Positions 1-8,389 of a DNA stretch of 43,557 nt are shown here, piece after piece; within the stretch, counting starts at the first letter, position 1; each line of letters opens with the position of its first letter. The position numbers and the translations under genes were made by a program. Under the pieces are notes generated by a model. It searched no databases and was not told the origin of the DNA. It saw nothing but the letters and a program-made list of their open reading frames with translations. The DNA comes from Oscillospiraceae bacterium (GTDB lineage: Bacteria; Bacillota; Clostridia; Oscillospirales; Ruminococcaceae), in contig WQXO01000016.1 in assembly GCA_009784825.1 (NCBI GenBank), forward strand, positions 1 to 43,557, given 5' to 3'.

Positions 1-243
1 CATGTGCTGTTGGGGCAATCGCTGTTGCAGTCTAAGTCGCATGAGCAATCACATTCACATTCGTTTCCGCAAGAGGGTTCACATGTGCTGTTGGGGCAAT
101 CGCTGTTGCAGTCTAAGTCGCATGAGCAGTCACATTCACATTCGTTTCCGCAAGTGGGTTCACATGTGCTGTTGGGGCAATCGCTGTTGCACTCTAAGTC
201 GCATAAGCAAGCACAGTCACAAAGGTCACCGCATTCGGGAGTA
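1..243 (-). repeat. 81-bp tandem repeat encoding eight-cysteine units
   Basis: Copies lie at 1-81, 82-162 and 163-243. The first two are almost identical and the third diverges at its far end. Each encodes 27 residues with eight cysteines. More degenerate units follow to about 430. The near identity of the outer copies points to recent expansion by slippage or recombination, and the array continues beyond position 1. Confidence 0.9.
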
Positions 244-1100
244 CAGCCCGGGTTAGACGGGCAATTGTTACCGCAGTCTAAGTCACATACACATACACAG
301 TCACAAGGCTCACCGCAAACGGGAGTACAACCATCGTTAGATGTGCAGACGTTTTTACAATCAAGGTCGCATTCACAAACGTAGCAATCGCAGGGTTCAC
401 AATTTAAGCAGCTTCCGCAACCGCCGGGACAATCATTATCACATTCCCAGATTGCAACAAGAGTTACATTTCCGTATAATCTGAAGAAAGGAGAACCTGC
501 AAATTCATAACCGCCGAAATGGGGGCTACCCGGTGTAGGACCGCTGTAATTGTCATAGAACTTATCCCATCCTTTGAATTTGTATCCGGAGCTTGCAACA
601 AGATTAAACGCAGACGGGTCTAAAACTGTAATAGTTTCATCTTCCTCATAGAAGAACGAACCCAAAACTCTGCCGTTATCCATATAGGTTACTCTGTAAT
701 TCAACGCTTGATACGCACCATATTTAACGCGGCTCAAATTTTGACCATTGAAATTATAGGTTCCTGTTCCGTTGATATTAACTTCAAACCTTGTATAGGT
801 GTTGCCATGTAAGCCGATTAATACGATTGTACCTCTTAAATTCGGATTATTGGACACAAGCGAGTATCCGTTACCGCTGTTAGTTAAAACAAGGTCATTA
901 GGGTTGCCTAATGCACTCAACAGCCGAGCTGTTCCGGATTGAAGCACAGCACCCTGAAGTGCATTATACTCAGCCTCAGTAGAAGCTCTGTGTGTTCCGG
1001 TAACAGCAGCAGATGATGTCAATGTAAATGTGCTTGCAAACGATGCCACCATTGACACAGCAACTATAACTGCTAATACTTTCTTAAAAACTTTCTTCAT
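1..1100 (-). CDS. Secreted cysteine-rich repeat protein (5' part, runs off window)
   Basis: The reading frame starts with ATG at 1100 behind a GGAGG site 11 nt upstream and stays open to the window edge (366 codons seen). The first ~32 residues form a signal peptide (MKK start, hydrophobic core, end near TSSAA). Residues ~140-215 resemble an InlB B-repeat/Flg_new module: a YRVTYMDNG start, then GYKFKGW, ending in a VTLVAIW strand. From about residue 215 there are at least five copies of a ~27-residue repeat with eight cysteines each, built around the core CDLDC. The last two or three copies are nearly identical at DNA level. The protein is probably exported to the cell surface. Its function is unknown. 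The C-terminus and any anchor lie outside the window. Confidence 0.85.
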   Translation of the reverse strand, partial: MKKVFKKVLAVIVAVSMVASFASTFTLTSSAAVTGTHRASTEAEYNALQGAVLQSGTARLLSALGNPNDLVLTNSGNGYSLVSNNPNLRGTIVLIGLHGNTYTRFEVNINGTGTYNFNGQNLSRVKYGAYQALNYRVTYMDNGRVLGSFFYEEDETITVLDPSAFNLVASSGYKFKGWDKFYDNYSGPTPGSPHFGGYEFAGSPFFRLYGNVTLVAIWECDNDCPGGCGSCLNCEPCDCYVCECDLDCKNVCTSNDGCTPVCGEPCDCVCVCDLDCGNNCPSNPGCTPECGDLCDCACLCDLECNSDCPNSTCEPTCGNECECDCSCDLDCNSDCPNSTCEPSCGNECECDCSCDLDCNSDCPNST

Positions 1101-1323
1101 AATTCTAAAATACCTCCATAAAAGATTTCTGTCTTTACGCCTCTTTTTTGGGAGTTGGGGTTCTCCATTGTTGGTTAGATTTCTTTATCTGTGTTCTTAT
1201 TATATGTTCTATGGGTTACATCTTGGTTACAGATAGCGAAAATTAGGGATAATTTTTATAATTCTACTTTTTATACATAATAGCCTGTCGAATATCGCTT
1301 TTTTTGTATAATTTAACTAAGCA

Positions 1324-1352
1324 TTGACAACCCTTGATTTATACTTTATAAT
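1324..1352 (+). promoter_or_regulatory. Sigma-A type promoter of the ACT/UPF0210 operon
   Basis: TTGACA (1324-1329), a 17-bp spacer, then TATAAT (1347-1352). Both hexamers match consensus. The first gene starts 33 nt further on behind GGGAGGA. The rest of 1101-1323 holds the leader of the minus-strand gene, including a possible TATAAT on the minus strand at 1199-1204 with a weak -35. I see nothing else there. Confidence 0.85.
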
Positions 1353-1385
1353 TAACATGTAATAATTCACCGGGAGGAACAACCA

Positions 1386-1655
1386 ATGAGAGCAATAATT
1401 ACCGTCACCGGGAGGGACACCGTCGGGATTTTAGCGAAAGTTACCGCAATTTGTGCCGAGGCGAATGTTAATGTCGCCGATGTAAGCCAAACGATTATGC
1501 AGGACATATTCGTTATGGTCATGTTAGCGGACATTTCAAAAAGCAACATCGAATTTACCGAGCTGTCAGACAGATTAAAAATCTGCGGACGGGAGATGGC
1601 GTTAGAAATTCACGTAATGCACGAGGACATTTTCAACTCCATGCACAGAATCTAA
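1386..1655 (+). CDS. ACT domain protein (UPF0237 family)
   Basis: The protein is 89 residues and consists of one ACT domain: a beta strand with the start [11 protein letters not shown], a glycine-containing loop (TVGILAKV), a helix, and NVNVADVSQ. This size and sequence fit the UPF0237 family of stand-alone ACT proteins, which are thought to bind amino acids or similar small ligands. It has a good RBS (GGGAGGAACAACC) and lies 22 nt before the UPF0210 gene. The same gene pair is common in Firmicutes. The ligand is unknown; a sensor or regulatory subunit role is inference. Confidence 0.9.
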   Translation: MRAIITVTGRDTVGILAKVTAICAEANVNVADVSQTIMQDIFVMVMLADISKSNIEFTELSDRLKICGREMALEIHVMHEDIFNSMHRI

Positions 1656-1677
1656 CGAAAGGTGTGAGGTACTCGGT

Positions 1678-3033
1678 ATGATTAACACACAGGACATTCT
1701 TGAAACAATAAAAATGATACGGCAGGAGAACCTCGACATTCGTACTGTTACGATGGGGATTTCTCTCTTAGACTGCATTGACAGTGACATTGACAAGGCA
1801 TGCAACAAAGTCTATGACAAGATTACCCGACTTGCCGAAAACCATGTTAAAGTAAGCGAAAACATCGAAAAACGCTACGGAATACCTATAATAAACAAAC
1901 GCATTTCCGTGACACCGATTGCGTTTCTTGCGGGTGCAACCTCGTCAAACCCGGTGAAACTTGCATTAGCGTTAGAACGTGCGGCTGACACCACGGGAGT
2001 GAACTTTATCGGCGGGTACGGTGCTTTAGTCCATAAGGGGTTTTCGGTTGGTGACAAGGCGTTAATCGAGTCAATCCCGGAAGCGTTGTCAATAACATCA
2101 AAGGTATGCAGCTCGGTGAATATCGGGTCAACTCACGCCGGAATTAATATGGACGCTGTCCGACTAATGGGGGAAATCATTATCAAGGCGGCAGAGGCGA
2201 CCGCCGATAACTCTTGCTTCGGTGCGGCGAAAATCGTTGTGTTCTGTAATGCGGTGGAGGACAATCCGTTTATGGCGGGAGCATTTCACGGAACAGGCGA
2301 GCCCGATTGCGTGATTAACGTAGGGGTGAGCGGCCCCGGAGTGGTACGCAGTGCGGTTCAAAAGCTGCCGAACGCAGATATAGGCGAAATTGCCGAATGC
2401 ATAAAACGCACTGCGTTTAAGATTACACGAATGGGGCAGTTAGTCGGCACAGAGGCGGCGAAAGCGTTGGGAATACCTTTCGGAATAGTAGACTTATCCC
2501 TTGCCCCCACCCCCGCAGTGGGGGACAGTGTGGCATATATACTCGAAGAAATCGGGTTAGAGAAATGCGGTGCATACGGCACTACTGCGGCATTAGCGTT
2601 ACTCAACGACGCCGTCAAAAAAGGCGGGGTAATGGCTTCGTCACAAGTAGGCGGCTTGTCGGGAGCGTTTATTCCCGTTTCCGAGGATGCGGGAATGATT
2701 GAGGCGGTTAAGGCGGGTGCGTTGTCATTAGAAAAGTTAGAGGCAATGACAGCGGTATGCTCGGTAGGGTTAGACATGGTGGTAGTCCCCGGGGACACGC
2801 CTGCCGATATAATCTCGGCAATCATAGCAGACGAAGCGGCAATCGGCATGGTTAATAATAAAACAACCGCCGTTCGTGTTATCCCCGCAATCGGCATGAA
2901 AGAGGGGGATATTCTCGAATTCGGCGGGTTATTCGGGAGCGGGCCTGTAATGAGCGTGAACCGGTTTTCTCCTAAGAAGTTCATAGAAAGAGGCGGGAGA
3001 ATTCCCGCCCCACTGCAAAGCTTGAAGAATTAA
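1678..3033 (+). CDS. UPF0210 / PFL family protein (DUF711)
   Basis: At 451 residues this is full length for the family. The protein is rich in glycine and alanine. Typical stretches include [30 protein letters not shown], a GVSGPGVV loop and [18 protein letters not shown]. The start at 1678 follows AAAGGTGTGAGG. It is co-transcribed with the ACT protein, as in many Firmicutes. The family has known structures but no settled reaction; a pyruvate-formate-lyase-like fold has been proposed. A perfect GGCGGGA/TCCCGCC palindrome lies inside the last codons (2992-3009). The gene ends 3 nt from the end of a convergent lipoprotein gene. Confidence 0.9.
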   Translation: MINTQDILETIKMIRQENLDIRTVTMGISLLDCIDSDIDKACNKVYDKITRLAENHVKVSENIEKRYGIPIINKRISVTPIAFLAGATSSNPVKLALALERAADTTGVNFIGGYGALVHKGFSVGDKALIESIPEALSITSKVCSSVNIGSTHAGINMDAVRLMGEIIIKAAEATADNSCFGAAKIVVFCNAVEDNPFMAGAFHGTGEPDCVINVGVSGPGVVRSAVQKLPNADIGEIAECIKRTAFKITRMGQLVGTEAAKALGIPFGIVDLSLAPTPAVGDSVAYILEEIGLEKCGAYGTTAALALLNDAVKKGGVMASSQVGGLSGAFIPVSEDAGMIEAVKAGALSLEKLEAMTAVCSVGLDMVVVPGDTPADIISAIIADEAAIGMVNNKTTAVRVIPAIGMKEGDILEFGGLFGSGPVMSVNRFSPKKFIERGGRIPAPLQSLKN

Positions 3034-3036
3034 CAA

Positions 3037-3594
3037 TCAATCCAACGCTTTAAAGCATTTCAATAATTCATCCATATCACTCTTTGTATCATCAGAATAT
3101 GTCACGATAAAACAAACCATTTTTCTCCCGATTTTCTTTACGATATAATCCTGCCGAATTTCAATTCCTTGAACATTTGCCGTTGACGACATTTTCACAT
3201 AGCTTTCCCCTGCAATGGTTACATTCGTCGTATCACTTTTAATCGTATACTTCATAGCAGTTTCTTGCTCTAAATTTGTTTTAAGTACTTCAAGGTATTG
3301 TTCTTCCGATAACAGTCCCGTAATCATCGACAGCTTTTCCACCACCAAATACACACTGTTATAATTATCAGGGTTTTCTGCCCCCATTTCATAAACCGTC
3401 ACATCGTCCATCAAATCCTCAAGGTTTTTATCGGGAATCATTTCGTAACCGTCCGGCAGTGTGAATTTAATGTTTATGAATTCGCTTTCAAACCCTTTTG
3501 AGGTTTTCGTTCCTTGTTGATAATTGTCATCCCCACACCCTGTAAGTGCCAGAACAACACAGATAACAACCGATACAGCAATGAGTTTTTTCAT
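3037..3594 (-). CDS. Lipoprotein of unknown function
   Basis: This 185-residue protein begins with a lysine-rich start and a hydrophobic core ending in the lipobox LTGC (Cys about residue 20), so it should be lipid-anchored outside the cell. The mature part has an alternating strand pattern (INIKFTLPDGYEM, TIAGESYVKMSS, IEIRQDYIVKKIGRKMVCFIVTY). This recalls small secreted domains of the PsbP/DUF1795 kind, but I cannot assign it. The RBS AAGGAGAATGAT fits the ATG at 3594. It is the last gene of the hemW-led minus-strand group. Confidence 0.8.
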   Translation of the reverse strand: MKKLIAVSVVICVVLALTGCGDDNYQQGTKTSKGFESEFINIKFTLPDGYEMIPDKNLEDLMDDVTVYEMGAENPDNYNSVYLVVEKLSMITGLLSEEQYLEVLKTNLEQETAMKYTIKSDTTNVTIAGESYVKMSSTANVQGIEIRQDYIVKKIGRKMVCFIVTYSDDTKSDMDELLKCFKALD

Positions 3595-3639
3595 ATCATT
3601 CTCCTTAATATTACATTTTTAGCAAAGTATACTACAAAT

Positions 3640-3957
3640 TTAATCCTCTGTCAAGGGTTTAGCAGATAACTCGATAATTAATTCGCCGTTGTCATCGTCA
3701 GCGGCGATGTTCTTTTTCTTAGTCCCGCACTTCTCACATTTATATACAATCTGCCTGCCTTTTTTATTAAGCTCCAACCCGATTGGACGCAGAACACCCC
3801 TGCATTCGTTTTGCCTGTCGCCGGGGTTGTTGTCCACGTGAATTGAGCATAAGCAAGCGTTACAGTGGTCACGGGAGGTGTAACCCAGCACAGGTACTTC
3901 AGCAAAGCAGACCGAACAGGTGAAGCCCTCGTCTACAACAGTGAATTTTTTAGTCAT
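3640..3957 (-). CDS. RNHCP domain zinc protein
   Basis: This 105-residue protein has cysteine pairs at residues 14/17 and 74/77. Between them is a variant of the RNHCP signature (R29-D-H-C32), followed by C37, SIHVD, NPGDR and C52. These match the RNHCP domain family, small proteins presumed to bind zinc and of unknown role. The C-terminus is acidic. The RBS GGAGAAATCACC supports the ATG at 3957. It lies 29 nt after a nuclease gene in the same direction. Confidence 0.85.
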   Translation of the reverse strand: MTKKFTVVDEGFTCSVCFAEVPVLGYTSRDHCNACLCSIHVDNNPGDRQNECRGVLRPIGLELNKKGRQIVYKCEKCGTKKKNIAADDDNGELIIELSAKPLTED

Positions 3958-3986
3958 GGTGATTTCTCCGATTACATAAAATGTGA

Positions 3987-5225
3987 CTATTTAAGGGTAT
4001 GACAGCTTTTTAGTTTTCCGAGCGTTGTTTTCGCTTGTTCAATGGTGCTTTCAACTATTTCTATAAACTTATCAGAATCGAAAAGCTTAAAATAATTATC
4101 GTTATAATGCTTAAAGTCTATTTTATTATTGTCAAAATAAATATAATCCCAAGCTGTCCACCACGAATTCTGACCCTTTTTAACACCTTCAAACAATGAC
4201 AAAACCTCATCGCTGTTAATAATATTGCTATTATTTACTCGTTCTCCGTTTTTTGCCAGTCCAAACCCCACGAAAAGATTGTTGTCAATTTCAAATCTAA
4301 AAATAATATCCATGTCCTGAAAACGCCCGACAATGTAATTAAACCCGGGATATTTAAAATCATTTACAAACCTTTCATTTGCGATGTAATCATGACTAAC
4401 TGCGGATTCTCTCTCTAACCCAATATCATTTTTAATTCCCTCTTCAATTGCATTGAAAAAATCTTTAATTATTTTCGCTCTGCAAGCCTCGAAAACACCG
4501 TGAACGGCTTTTGCATTACGCATATTCTGTTGCGATTCAGATAACAATTCGAGCATTTCCATTTTCGGCTTGTCCTCCAATTGATTTGTATGTTTTTTTA
4601 TTGTTTGGGAAAACTGTATAAGTATTTCACGAACCGGTGCTTTATTTTCAGTTTCGGGCAACGCTATGCATTTTTCAAGCCAGTTCAAAACATCAACGGC
4701 AAATGAAATCGGTAAAATGTCGTTCTCCGAGAGTTCCTTCGCACTATACTCTGACGGAAAGTGACCGTTTAATGTCAAATACACTACTTTCGCCTTTGCG
4801 TCACGGCTTTTAGCGAATTGGAAATAATCATAGCACTGAACATCGCCCTCCCTCGCATATATCTTAACTTCAATGGGAATAAATCGGCCGCCAACTTCTA
4901 TCACAATATCAATTTTTCGTCCTTTGTCCGTGCTATACTCTCGATACACTTGTGCTTTATTTATCTCATCAGTGTCAAGATTGATTTTCAAGCAATCATG
5001 CAGAAACAATTCAAGATACGCACCCTTTCGACCGTGACGACCTGCGGGAGAAAGCAAGTCTGCTAAGATACGGCATACCGTGGTTTCTTTGTCATCAATA
5101 TCGGCAATCTCAAAAATATTGTAATTCGCTCCGGTTTCATTAACGAATGTTTCATGGTTTTTAATAATACTTCCTGTTTTATCTAACAGCTCACGAACGA
5201 CGTCTTCATTTAACCCTTGCATCAT
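3987..5225 (-). CDS. PD-(D/E)XK nuclease family protein
   Basis: In this 412-residue protein the N-terminal third carries the catalytic pattern of the PDDEXK_4 family: E47 before a conserved LADLLSP stretch, D106 in KIDIVI, E119-x-K121 in PIEVKIYA, and Q130. These residues line the metal site of restriction-type nucleases. The C-terminal half resembles the accessory region often found in this family and probably binds DNA or a partner. Two ATGs lie in tandem (5225, 5222) behind AAGGAGG; the second has the better spacing. Such proteins are common in defence or repair contexts, but no partner gene is visible here, so its target is unknown. Confidence 0.8.
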   Translation of the reverse strand: MMQGLNEDVVRELLDKTGSIIKNHETFVNETGANYNIFEIADIDDKETTVCRILADLLSPAGRHGRKGAYLELFLHDCLKINLDTDEINKAQVYREYSTDKGRKIDIVIEVGGRFIPIEVKIYAREGDVQCYDYFQFAKSRDAKAKVVYLTLNGHFPSEYSAKELSENDILPISFAVDVLNWLEKCIALPETENKAPVREILIQFSQTIKKHTNQLEDKPKMEMLELLSESQQNMRNAKAVHGVFEACRAKIIKDFFNAIEEGIKNDIGLERESAVSHDYIANERFVNDFKYPGFNYIVGRFQDMDIIFRFEIDNNLFVGFGLAKNGERVNNSNIINSDEVLSLFEGVKKGQNSWWTAWDYIYFDNNKIDFKHYNDNYFKLFDSDKFIEIVESTIEQAKTTLGKLKSCHTLK

Positions 5226-5247
5226 TAACCTCCTTATAATAACGAAC

Positions 5248-6264
5248 CTACAACAACTCCCCTATAACCCTATTCGCCATCAAGAAGCCTTTCGGTGTCA
5301 GCGAAAGTCGTCCATTATCCACACATAAACACTCGGCAGGGATTAACTTCACCTGTTCACTTAATTCCTCGGTCAGCTCGACCCCTTTAGTTAATCTAAG
5401 CTGCAGCATGGTTTTCTCCTCAAGAGTACCCGGGCATTCCTCGGTGACATACGTTTCCTGTAGCGGTGAATTAATAAACCTTTCAGCATCACTTTCGACG
5501 GCGAAGCGTTTCCCTCTGTAATAGGAATGTGCCGCCGAGCCTATTCCGATATACTCCAGACAGTTCCAGTATTTGAGATTGTGCTGACACTCGTAACCGG
5601 GCTTTGCGAAATTGCTGATTTCGTATTGTTTAAACCCGTTTTGTTCCAATAATTCAACTGTACTTAAATACAACTCTGCCGTTTCATCTTCGGATAATAC
5701 GTGTGAATATTCGAGAATATATGCAGAAATATGCTGAATAGGTAAATCACATAAATTGTGCATTGTGCATTGTGAATTGTGAATTGCAGGAATTCCCAGC
5801 ATTATATCAACCGATATGTTATTAAACCCCGCTTGATGTGCCAATTCAACCGCTTTAACAGCTTCAGCAGAATCGTGTCGCCTTTTCAGAAAACGCAGTT
5901 CCCGGGCATTAAGCGATTGCACACCGATTGAAATTCGGTTGACACCGGCGTTTAAAAGTGCTTCGAGCATTTCGGAGTTAATATCACAAGGATTGGCTTC
6001 TACGGTAATCTCAGCGTTATCAGACAAGGGCAGTTCTGCTATAACTTCACTGATTTCCCGATACAGAAGCGACGGCGTCCCCCCACCGAAGTATACAGTG
6101 TCAAATTCAACATGTTCATGTTTTTTATATTCGTGTACATTGCGAATAACAGCAGATTTATACGATTCTGCTGTTATTTTGTTATACTTTATGGAATAAA
6201 ACGAACAATATATACATTTTGTAACACAAAACGGAATATGGACATACAAGCCGATATTTTTCAT
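5248..6264 (-). CDS. hemW: HemW-like radical SAM heme chaperone
   Basis: The protein is 338 residues. The radical SAM cluster motif CxxxCxxC is at C13, C17 and C20, followed by the SAM-binding GGGTP at 60-64. Later come SIGVQS, HISAY and the C-terminal HemW_C region. These mark HemW (formerly called oxygen-independent coproporphyrinogen oxidase-like), a heme-binding chaperone. The start follows AGAGGATTATT. Residues 160-171 are encoded by an array of heptanucleotide repeats that replaces the usual GQT-helix segment after the conserved MLGIP. A PD-(D/E)XK nuclease gene follows after 22 nt. Confidence 0.92.
   Translation of the reverse strand: MKNIGLYVHIPFCVTKCIYCSFYSIKYNKITAESYKSAVIRNVHEYKKHEHVEFDTVYFGGGTPSLLYREISEVIAELPLSDNAEITVEANPCDINSEMLEALLNAGVNRISIGVQSLNARELRFLKRRHDSAEAVKAVELAHQAGFNNISVDIMLGIPAIHNSQCTMHNLCDLPIQHISAYILEYSHVLSEDETAELYLSTVELLEQNGFKQYEISNFAKPGYECQHNLKYWNCLEYIGIGSAAHSYYRGKRFAVESDAERFINSPLQETYVTEECPGTLEEKTMLQLRLTKGVELTEELSEQVKLIPAECLCVDNGRLSLTPKGFLMANRVIGELL
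5753..5787 (-). repeat. Heptanucleotide repeat array inside hemW
   Basis: Five 7-bp units in tandem. Read on the minus strand they are GCAATTC, ACAATTC, ACAATGC, ACAATGC and ACAATTT. The array is in frame and encodes part of hemW (residues 160-171). Similar five-unit arrays occur at 9720-9754, 31071-31105 and 33451-33485. Confidence 0.85.
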
Positions 6265-6274
6265 AATAATCCTC

Positions 6275-6303
6275 TTGACAAGTTTTAAAAAAGGTGTTAT
6301 ACT
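6275..6303 (+). promoter_or_regulatory. Promoter of putative antitoxin RNA
   Basis: TTGACA (6275-6280), 17 bp, then TATACT (6298-6303), reading towards the small toxin gene on the opposite strand. Transcription would begin near 6310. No ORF with an RBS follows on this strand before the terminator. Confidence 0.75.
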
Positions 6304-6309
6304 GAATAC

Positions 6310-6388
6310 GACAAGGGCAGACCTTTGCGGTCAGCCTAAAAAGATTTGGTTAAAAAACCGCAGTCTTATCAGGAGGGCGGTTTTTTAT
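6310..6388 (+). ncRNA. Putative antisense RNA (type I antitoxin)
   Basis: A transcript of about 79 nt is predicted from the promoter at 6275-6303 to the T-run after the hairpin 6352-6386. Its 5' part (6311-6336) holds GGCAGACC-UUUGC-GGUCAGCC, which can fold into a hairpin with one A-A mismatch. The same two half-sites occur, with a longer loop, at the 5' end of the opposing toxin mRNA. Its 3' part is fully complementary to the last codons and terminator of the toxin message. This is the arrangement of Fst/par and TxpA/RatA type I systems. It is a prediction from architecture only. Confidence 0.55.
6352..6386. terminator. Bidirectional terminator shared by toxin mRNA and antisense RNA
   Basis: The arms AAAAAACCGC (6352-6361) and GCGGTTTTTT (6377-6386) form a 10-bp stem with A/T-runs on both sides, so it can stop transcription from either direction. 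The toxin stop codon (6369-6371) lies in the loop. Confidence 0.8.
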
Positions 6389-6461
6389 TTATGGAATTAT
6401 TCAACCGGTGCAATTCAATAAGTATCGCAACGAGCAATAGTTTAATTAAAAACATATCCAT
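6369..6461 (-). CDS. Putative type I toxin, 30-residue hydrophobic peptide
   Basis: This 30-codon frame has a very strong RBS (AAAAGGGGGTGAGG) placed just before the ATG at 6461. The peptide starts MDMFLIKLLLVAILIEL, a single membrane-spanning helix, and ends in a polar, lysine-containing tail (NNSINKKPPS). Its stop lies inside the terminator, as in Fst- and BsrG-like toxins. It has its own consensus promoter and an opposing short RNA. It lacks the PxxxG motif of Fst and the usual holin-like toxin pattern, so if real it would be a new sequence family. The alternative is an unremarkable small membrane peptide. Confidence 0.55.
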   Translation of the reverse strand: MDMFLIKLLLVAILIELHRLNNSINKKPPS

Positions 6462-6538
6462 AAGCCTCACCCCCTTTTCAAGAGGATTGGCTGACCGCCA
6501 CAACCGTTATAGTTATAGGTCTACCCTTGTACAGCTTA

Positions 6539-6568
6539 ATTATAACACATTATGACAAATACTGTCAA
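6539..6568 (-). promoter_or_regulatory. Promoter of putative type I toxin
   Basis: On the minus strand, TTGACA (6563-6568), 18 bp, then TATAAT (6539-6544). It begins directly after the lepA stop codon. The predicted message has a leader of about 70 nt (6532-6462) holding GGUAGACC (complement of 6518-6525) and GGUCAGCC (complement of 6489-6496), the same half-sites as in the opposing RNA. Confidence 0.75.
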
Positions 6569-6569
6569 G

Positions 6570-8360
6570 CTACTCCTTCAGCACCGCCATAAACGCTTCC
6601 GGCGGAACCTCCACACTTCCGAATTTCCGCATACGTTTCTTACCCTCTTTTTGCTTTTCCAAGAGCTTCTTCTTCCTCGTAATATCGCCGCCGTAACACT
6701 TGGCAAGCACGTCCTTACGAACCGCTTTAACCGTTTCACGGGCGATTATTTTTCCGCCGATTGCCGCTTGAACAGGAACCTCAAACATCTGGCGGGGAAT
6801 ATTCTCCTTCAGCTTTTCAGTAATTCTTCTGCCGTGTGCGTATGCCTTGTCGACGTGGACAATAAACGACAATGCGTCCACAATTTCACCGTTCAGCAGA
6901 ATATCTAATTTAACTAATTTCGACTTGGCGAATTCAATCAATTCATAGTCATAACTCGCATAACCCTTGGTGCGTGACTTGAGTGCATCAAAAAAGTCAT
7001 AGACTATTTCGTTCAACGGCAATTCATAATGCAGGTCAACACGTTCGGCATCGATATATTTCATGTCTTTATAGGTTCCCCGGCGGTCTTGACATAATTC
7101 CATAATCACACCGGTATACTGTGACGGTGTAAATATATTCACCCTAACCATAGGCTCATAAGCCTCGGCAATCAAGGACGGGTCGGGATAATTCGAGGGA
7201 TTGTCAATGGTGATTTCCGTCCCGTCGGTTTTGGTAATTTTATAAACAACGCTCGGTGCAGTGGTGATTAAATCAAGGTTATACTCACGCTCCACACGCT
7301 CTTGTATAATCTCCATATGCAGCAACCCTAAAAATCCGCAACGGAATCCGAACCCCAACGCAATTGACGTTTCCGGCTCGAAGGTCAAGCTGGCGTCATT
7401 AAGGCGAAGCTTCTCTAATGCCTCACGTAAATCGGCATATTTTGAACCGTCGGCGGGGTATATTCCGCTGAACACCATAGGATTGACATTTCTGTAGCCC
7501 GGTAACGGTTCGGGAGCGGGGTTGTCCCCACCCGTGATAGTGTCGCCTACCTTTGTATCACCGATTGACTTAATTGAAGCGGCGATGTACCCTACCTCCC
7601 CCGCAGAAAGGCTTTCTGCGTTTATTAACCCGTTAGCCCCCATATAACCTAATTCAACCACTTGGAACTCCGCACCCGTAGCCATCATTTTAATCTTGTC
7701 ACCGATACATACAGCACCGTCCTTAATGCGGACATAAACGATTACACCTTTATATGTGTCATAATAACTGTCAAAAATCAACGCACGCAGAGCGTTATCG
7801 CTGTCCCCTACAGGCGGAGGAATTTTTGCCGCAATCTGTTCGAGGACTTCCTCTATATTCACGCCGTTTTTCGCAGAAATTAGAGGTGCGTCATGTGCCG
7901 GAATTCCTATGACATTTTCGATTTCCTCCTTAGCTAAATCGGGCTGTGCGGAGGCTAAGTCGATTTTATTAATCACGGGCATAATTTCCAAATCCTGTTC
8001 AATCGCAAGATAAGTATTCGCAAGGGTTTGTGCCTCTATACCTTGGGTTGCATCGACTATAAGTATTGCACCCTCACAGGCGTTGAGCGACCTCGAAACC
8101 TCATAGGTGAAGTCAACGTGTCCGGGGGTGTCGATTAGATTGAAAATATATTCCTCGCCGTTTTTAGCCTTATAATTAAGCCGAACTGCACGAGCTTTTA
8201 TAGTAATCCCTCTCTCCCGCTCGATGTCCATGTTATCTAAAAGCTGTTCCTCCATATCCCGAAGTGCAACTGCTTGTGTCTTTTCGAGAATACGGTCAGC
8301 GAGAGTGGATTTCCCGTGGTCTATATGAGCGATTATGCAAAAATTGCGGAGATTTTTCAT
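6570..8360 (-). CDS. lepA: Elongation factor 4 (LepA)
   Basis: The protein has 596 residues, the normal length. The GTPase domain shows the P-loop AHIDHGKST, the switch motif DTPGHVDF and NKIDL. EF-G-like domains II, III and V follow, and then the LepA-specific C-terminal domain, ending with [16 protein letters not shown] and [15 protein letters not shown]. LepA is a ribosome-binding translational GTPase. The ATG at 8360 follows AAAGGAATATTATATCA. The gene comes 29 nt after iscU in the same direction, so it is probably in the same transcript. Confidence 0.98.
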   Translation of the reverse strand: MKNLRNFCIIAHIDHGKSTLADRILEKTQAVALRDMEEQLLDNMDIERERGITIKARAVRLNYKAKNGEEYIFNLIDTPGHVDFTYEVSRSLNACEGAILIVDATQGIEAQTLANTYLAIEQDLEIMPVINKIDLASAQPDLAKEEIENVIGIPAHDAPLISAKNGVNIEEVLEQIAAKIPPPVGDSDNALRALIFDSYYDTYKGVIVYVRIKDGAVCIGDKIKMMATGAEFQVVELGYMGANGLINAESLSAGEVGYIAASIKSIGDTKVGDTITGGDNPAPEPLPGYRNVNPMVFSGIYPADGSKYADLREALEKLRLNDASLTFEPETSIALGFGFRCGFLGLLHMEIIQERVEREYNLDLITTAPSVVYKITKTDGTEITIDNPSNYPDPSLIAEAYEPMVRVNIFTPSQYTGVIMELCQDRRGTYKDMKYIDAERVDLHYELPLNEIVYDFFDALKSRTKGYASYDYELIEFAKSKLVKLDILLNGEIVDALSFIVHVDKAYAHGRRITEKLKENIPRQMFEVPVQAAIGGKIIARETVKAVRKDVLAKCYGGDITRKKKLLEKQKEGKKRMRKFGSVEVPPEAFMAVLKE

Positions 8361-8389
8361 TGATATAATATTCCTTTATTAACTATTTA

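Noticed and set aside
2-384. Two overlapping plus-strand frames at the window start
   Set aside because: They are shadows of the cysteine-rich repeats on the minus strand. They have no RBS, and the real frame with a signal peptide explains the region.
2358-2984. 208-residue minus-strand frame inside the UPF0210 gene
   Set aside because: Opposite strand of a conserved gene, with a composition typical of a shadow frame and no signals for expression.
2992-3009. GGCGGGA/TCCCGCC palindrome as terminator of the UPF0210 gene
   Set aside because: It lies inside the coding sequence and is not followed by a T-run.
3987-5225. PD-(D/E)XK protein as part of a restriction or defence system
   Set aside because: No methyltransferase, helicase or other defence partner lies beside it, so a specific system cannot be claimed.
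6346-6555. 69-residue plus-strand frame across the small-toxin locus
   Set aside because: It has no RBS, runs through the terminator and is antisense to the better supported 30-residue frame.
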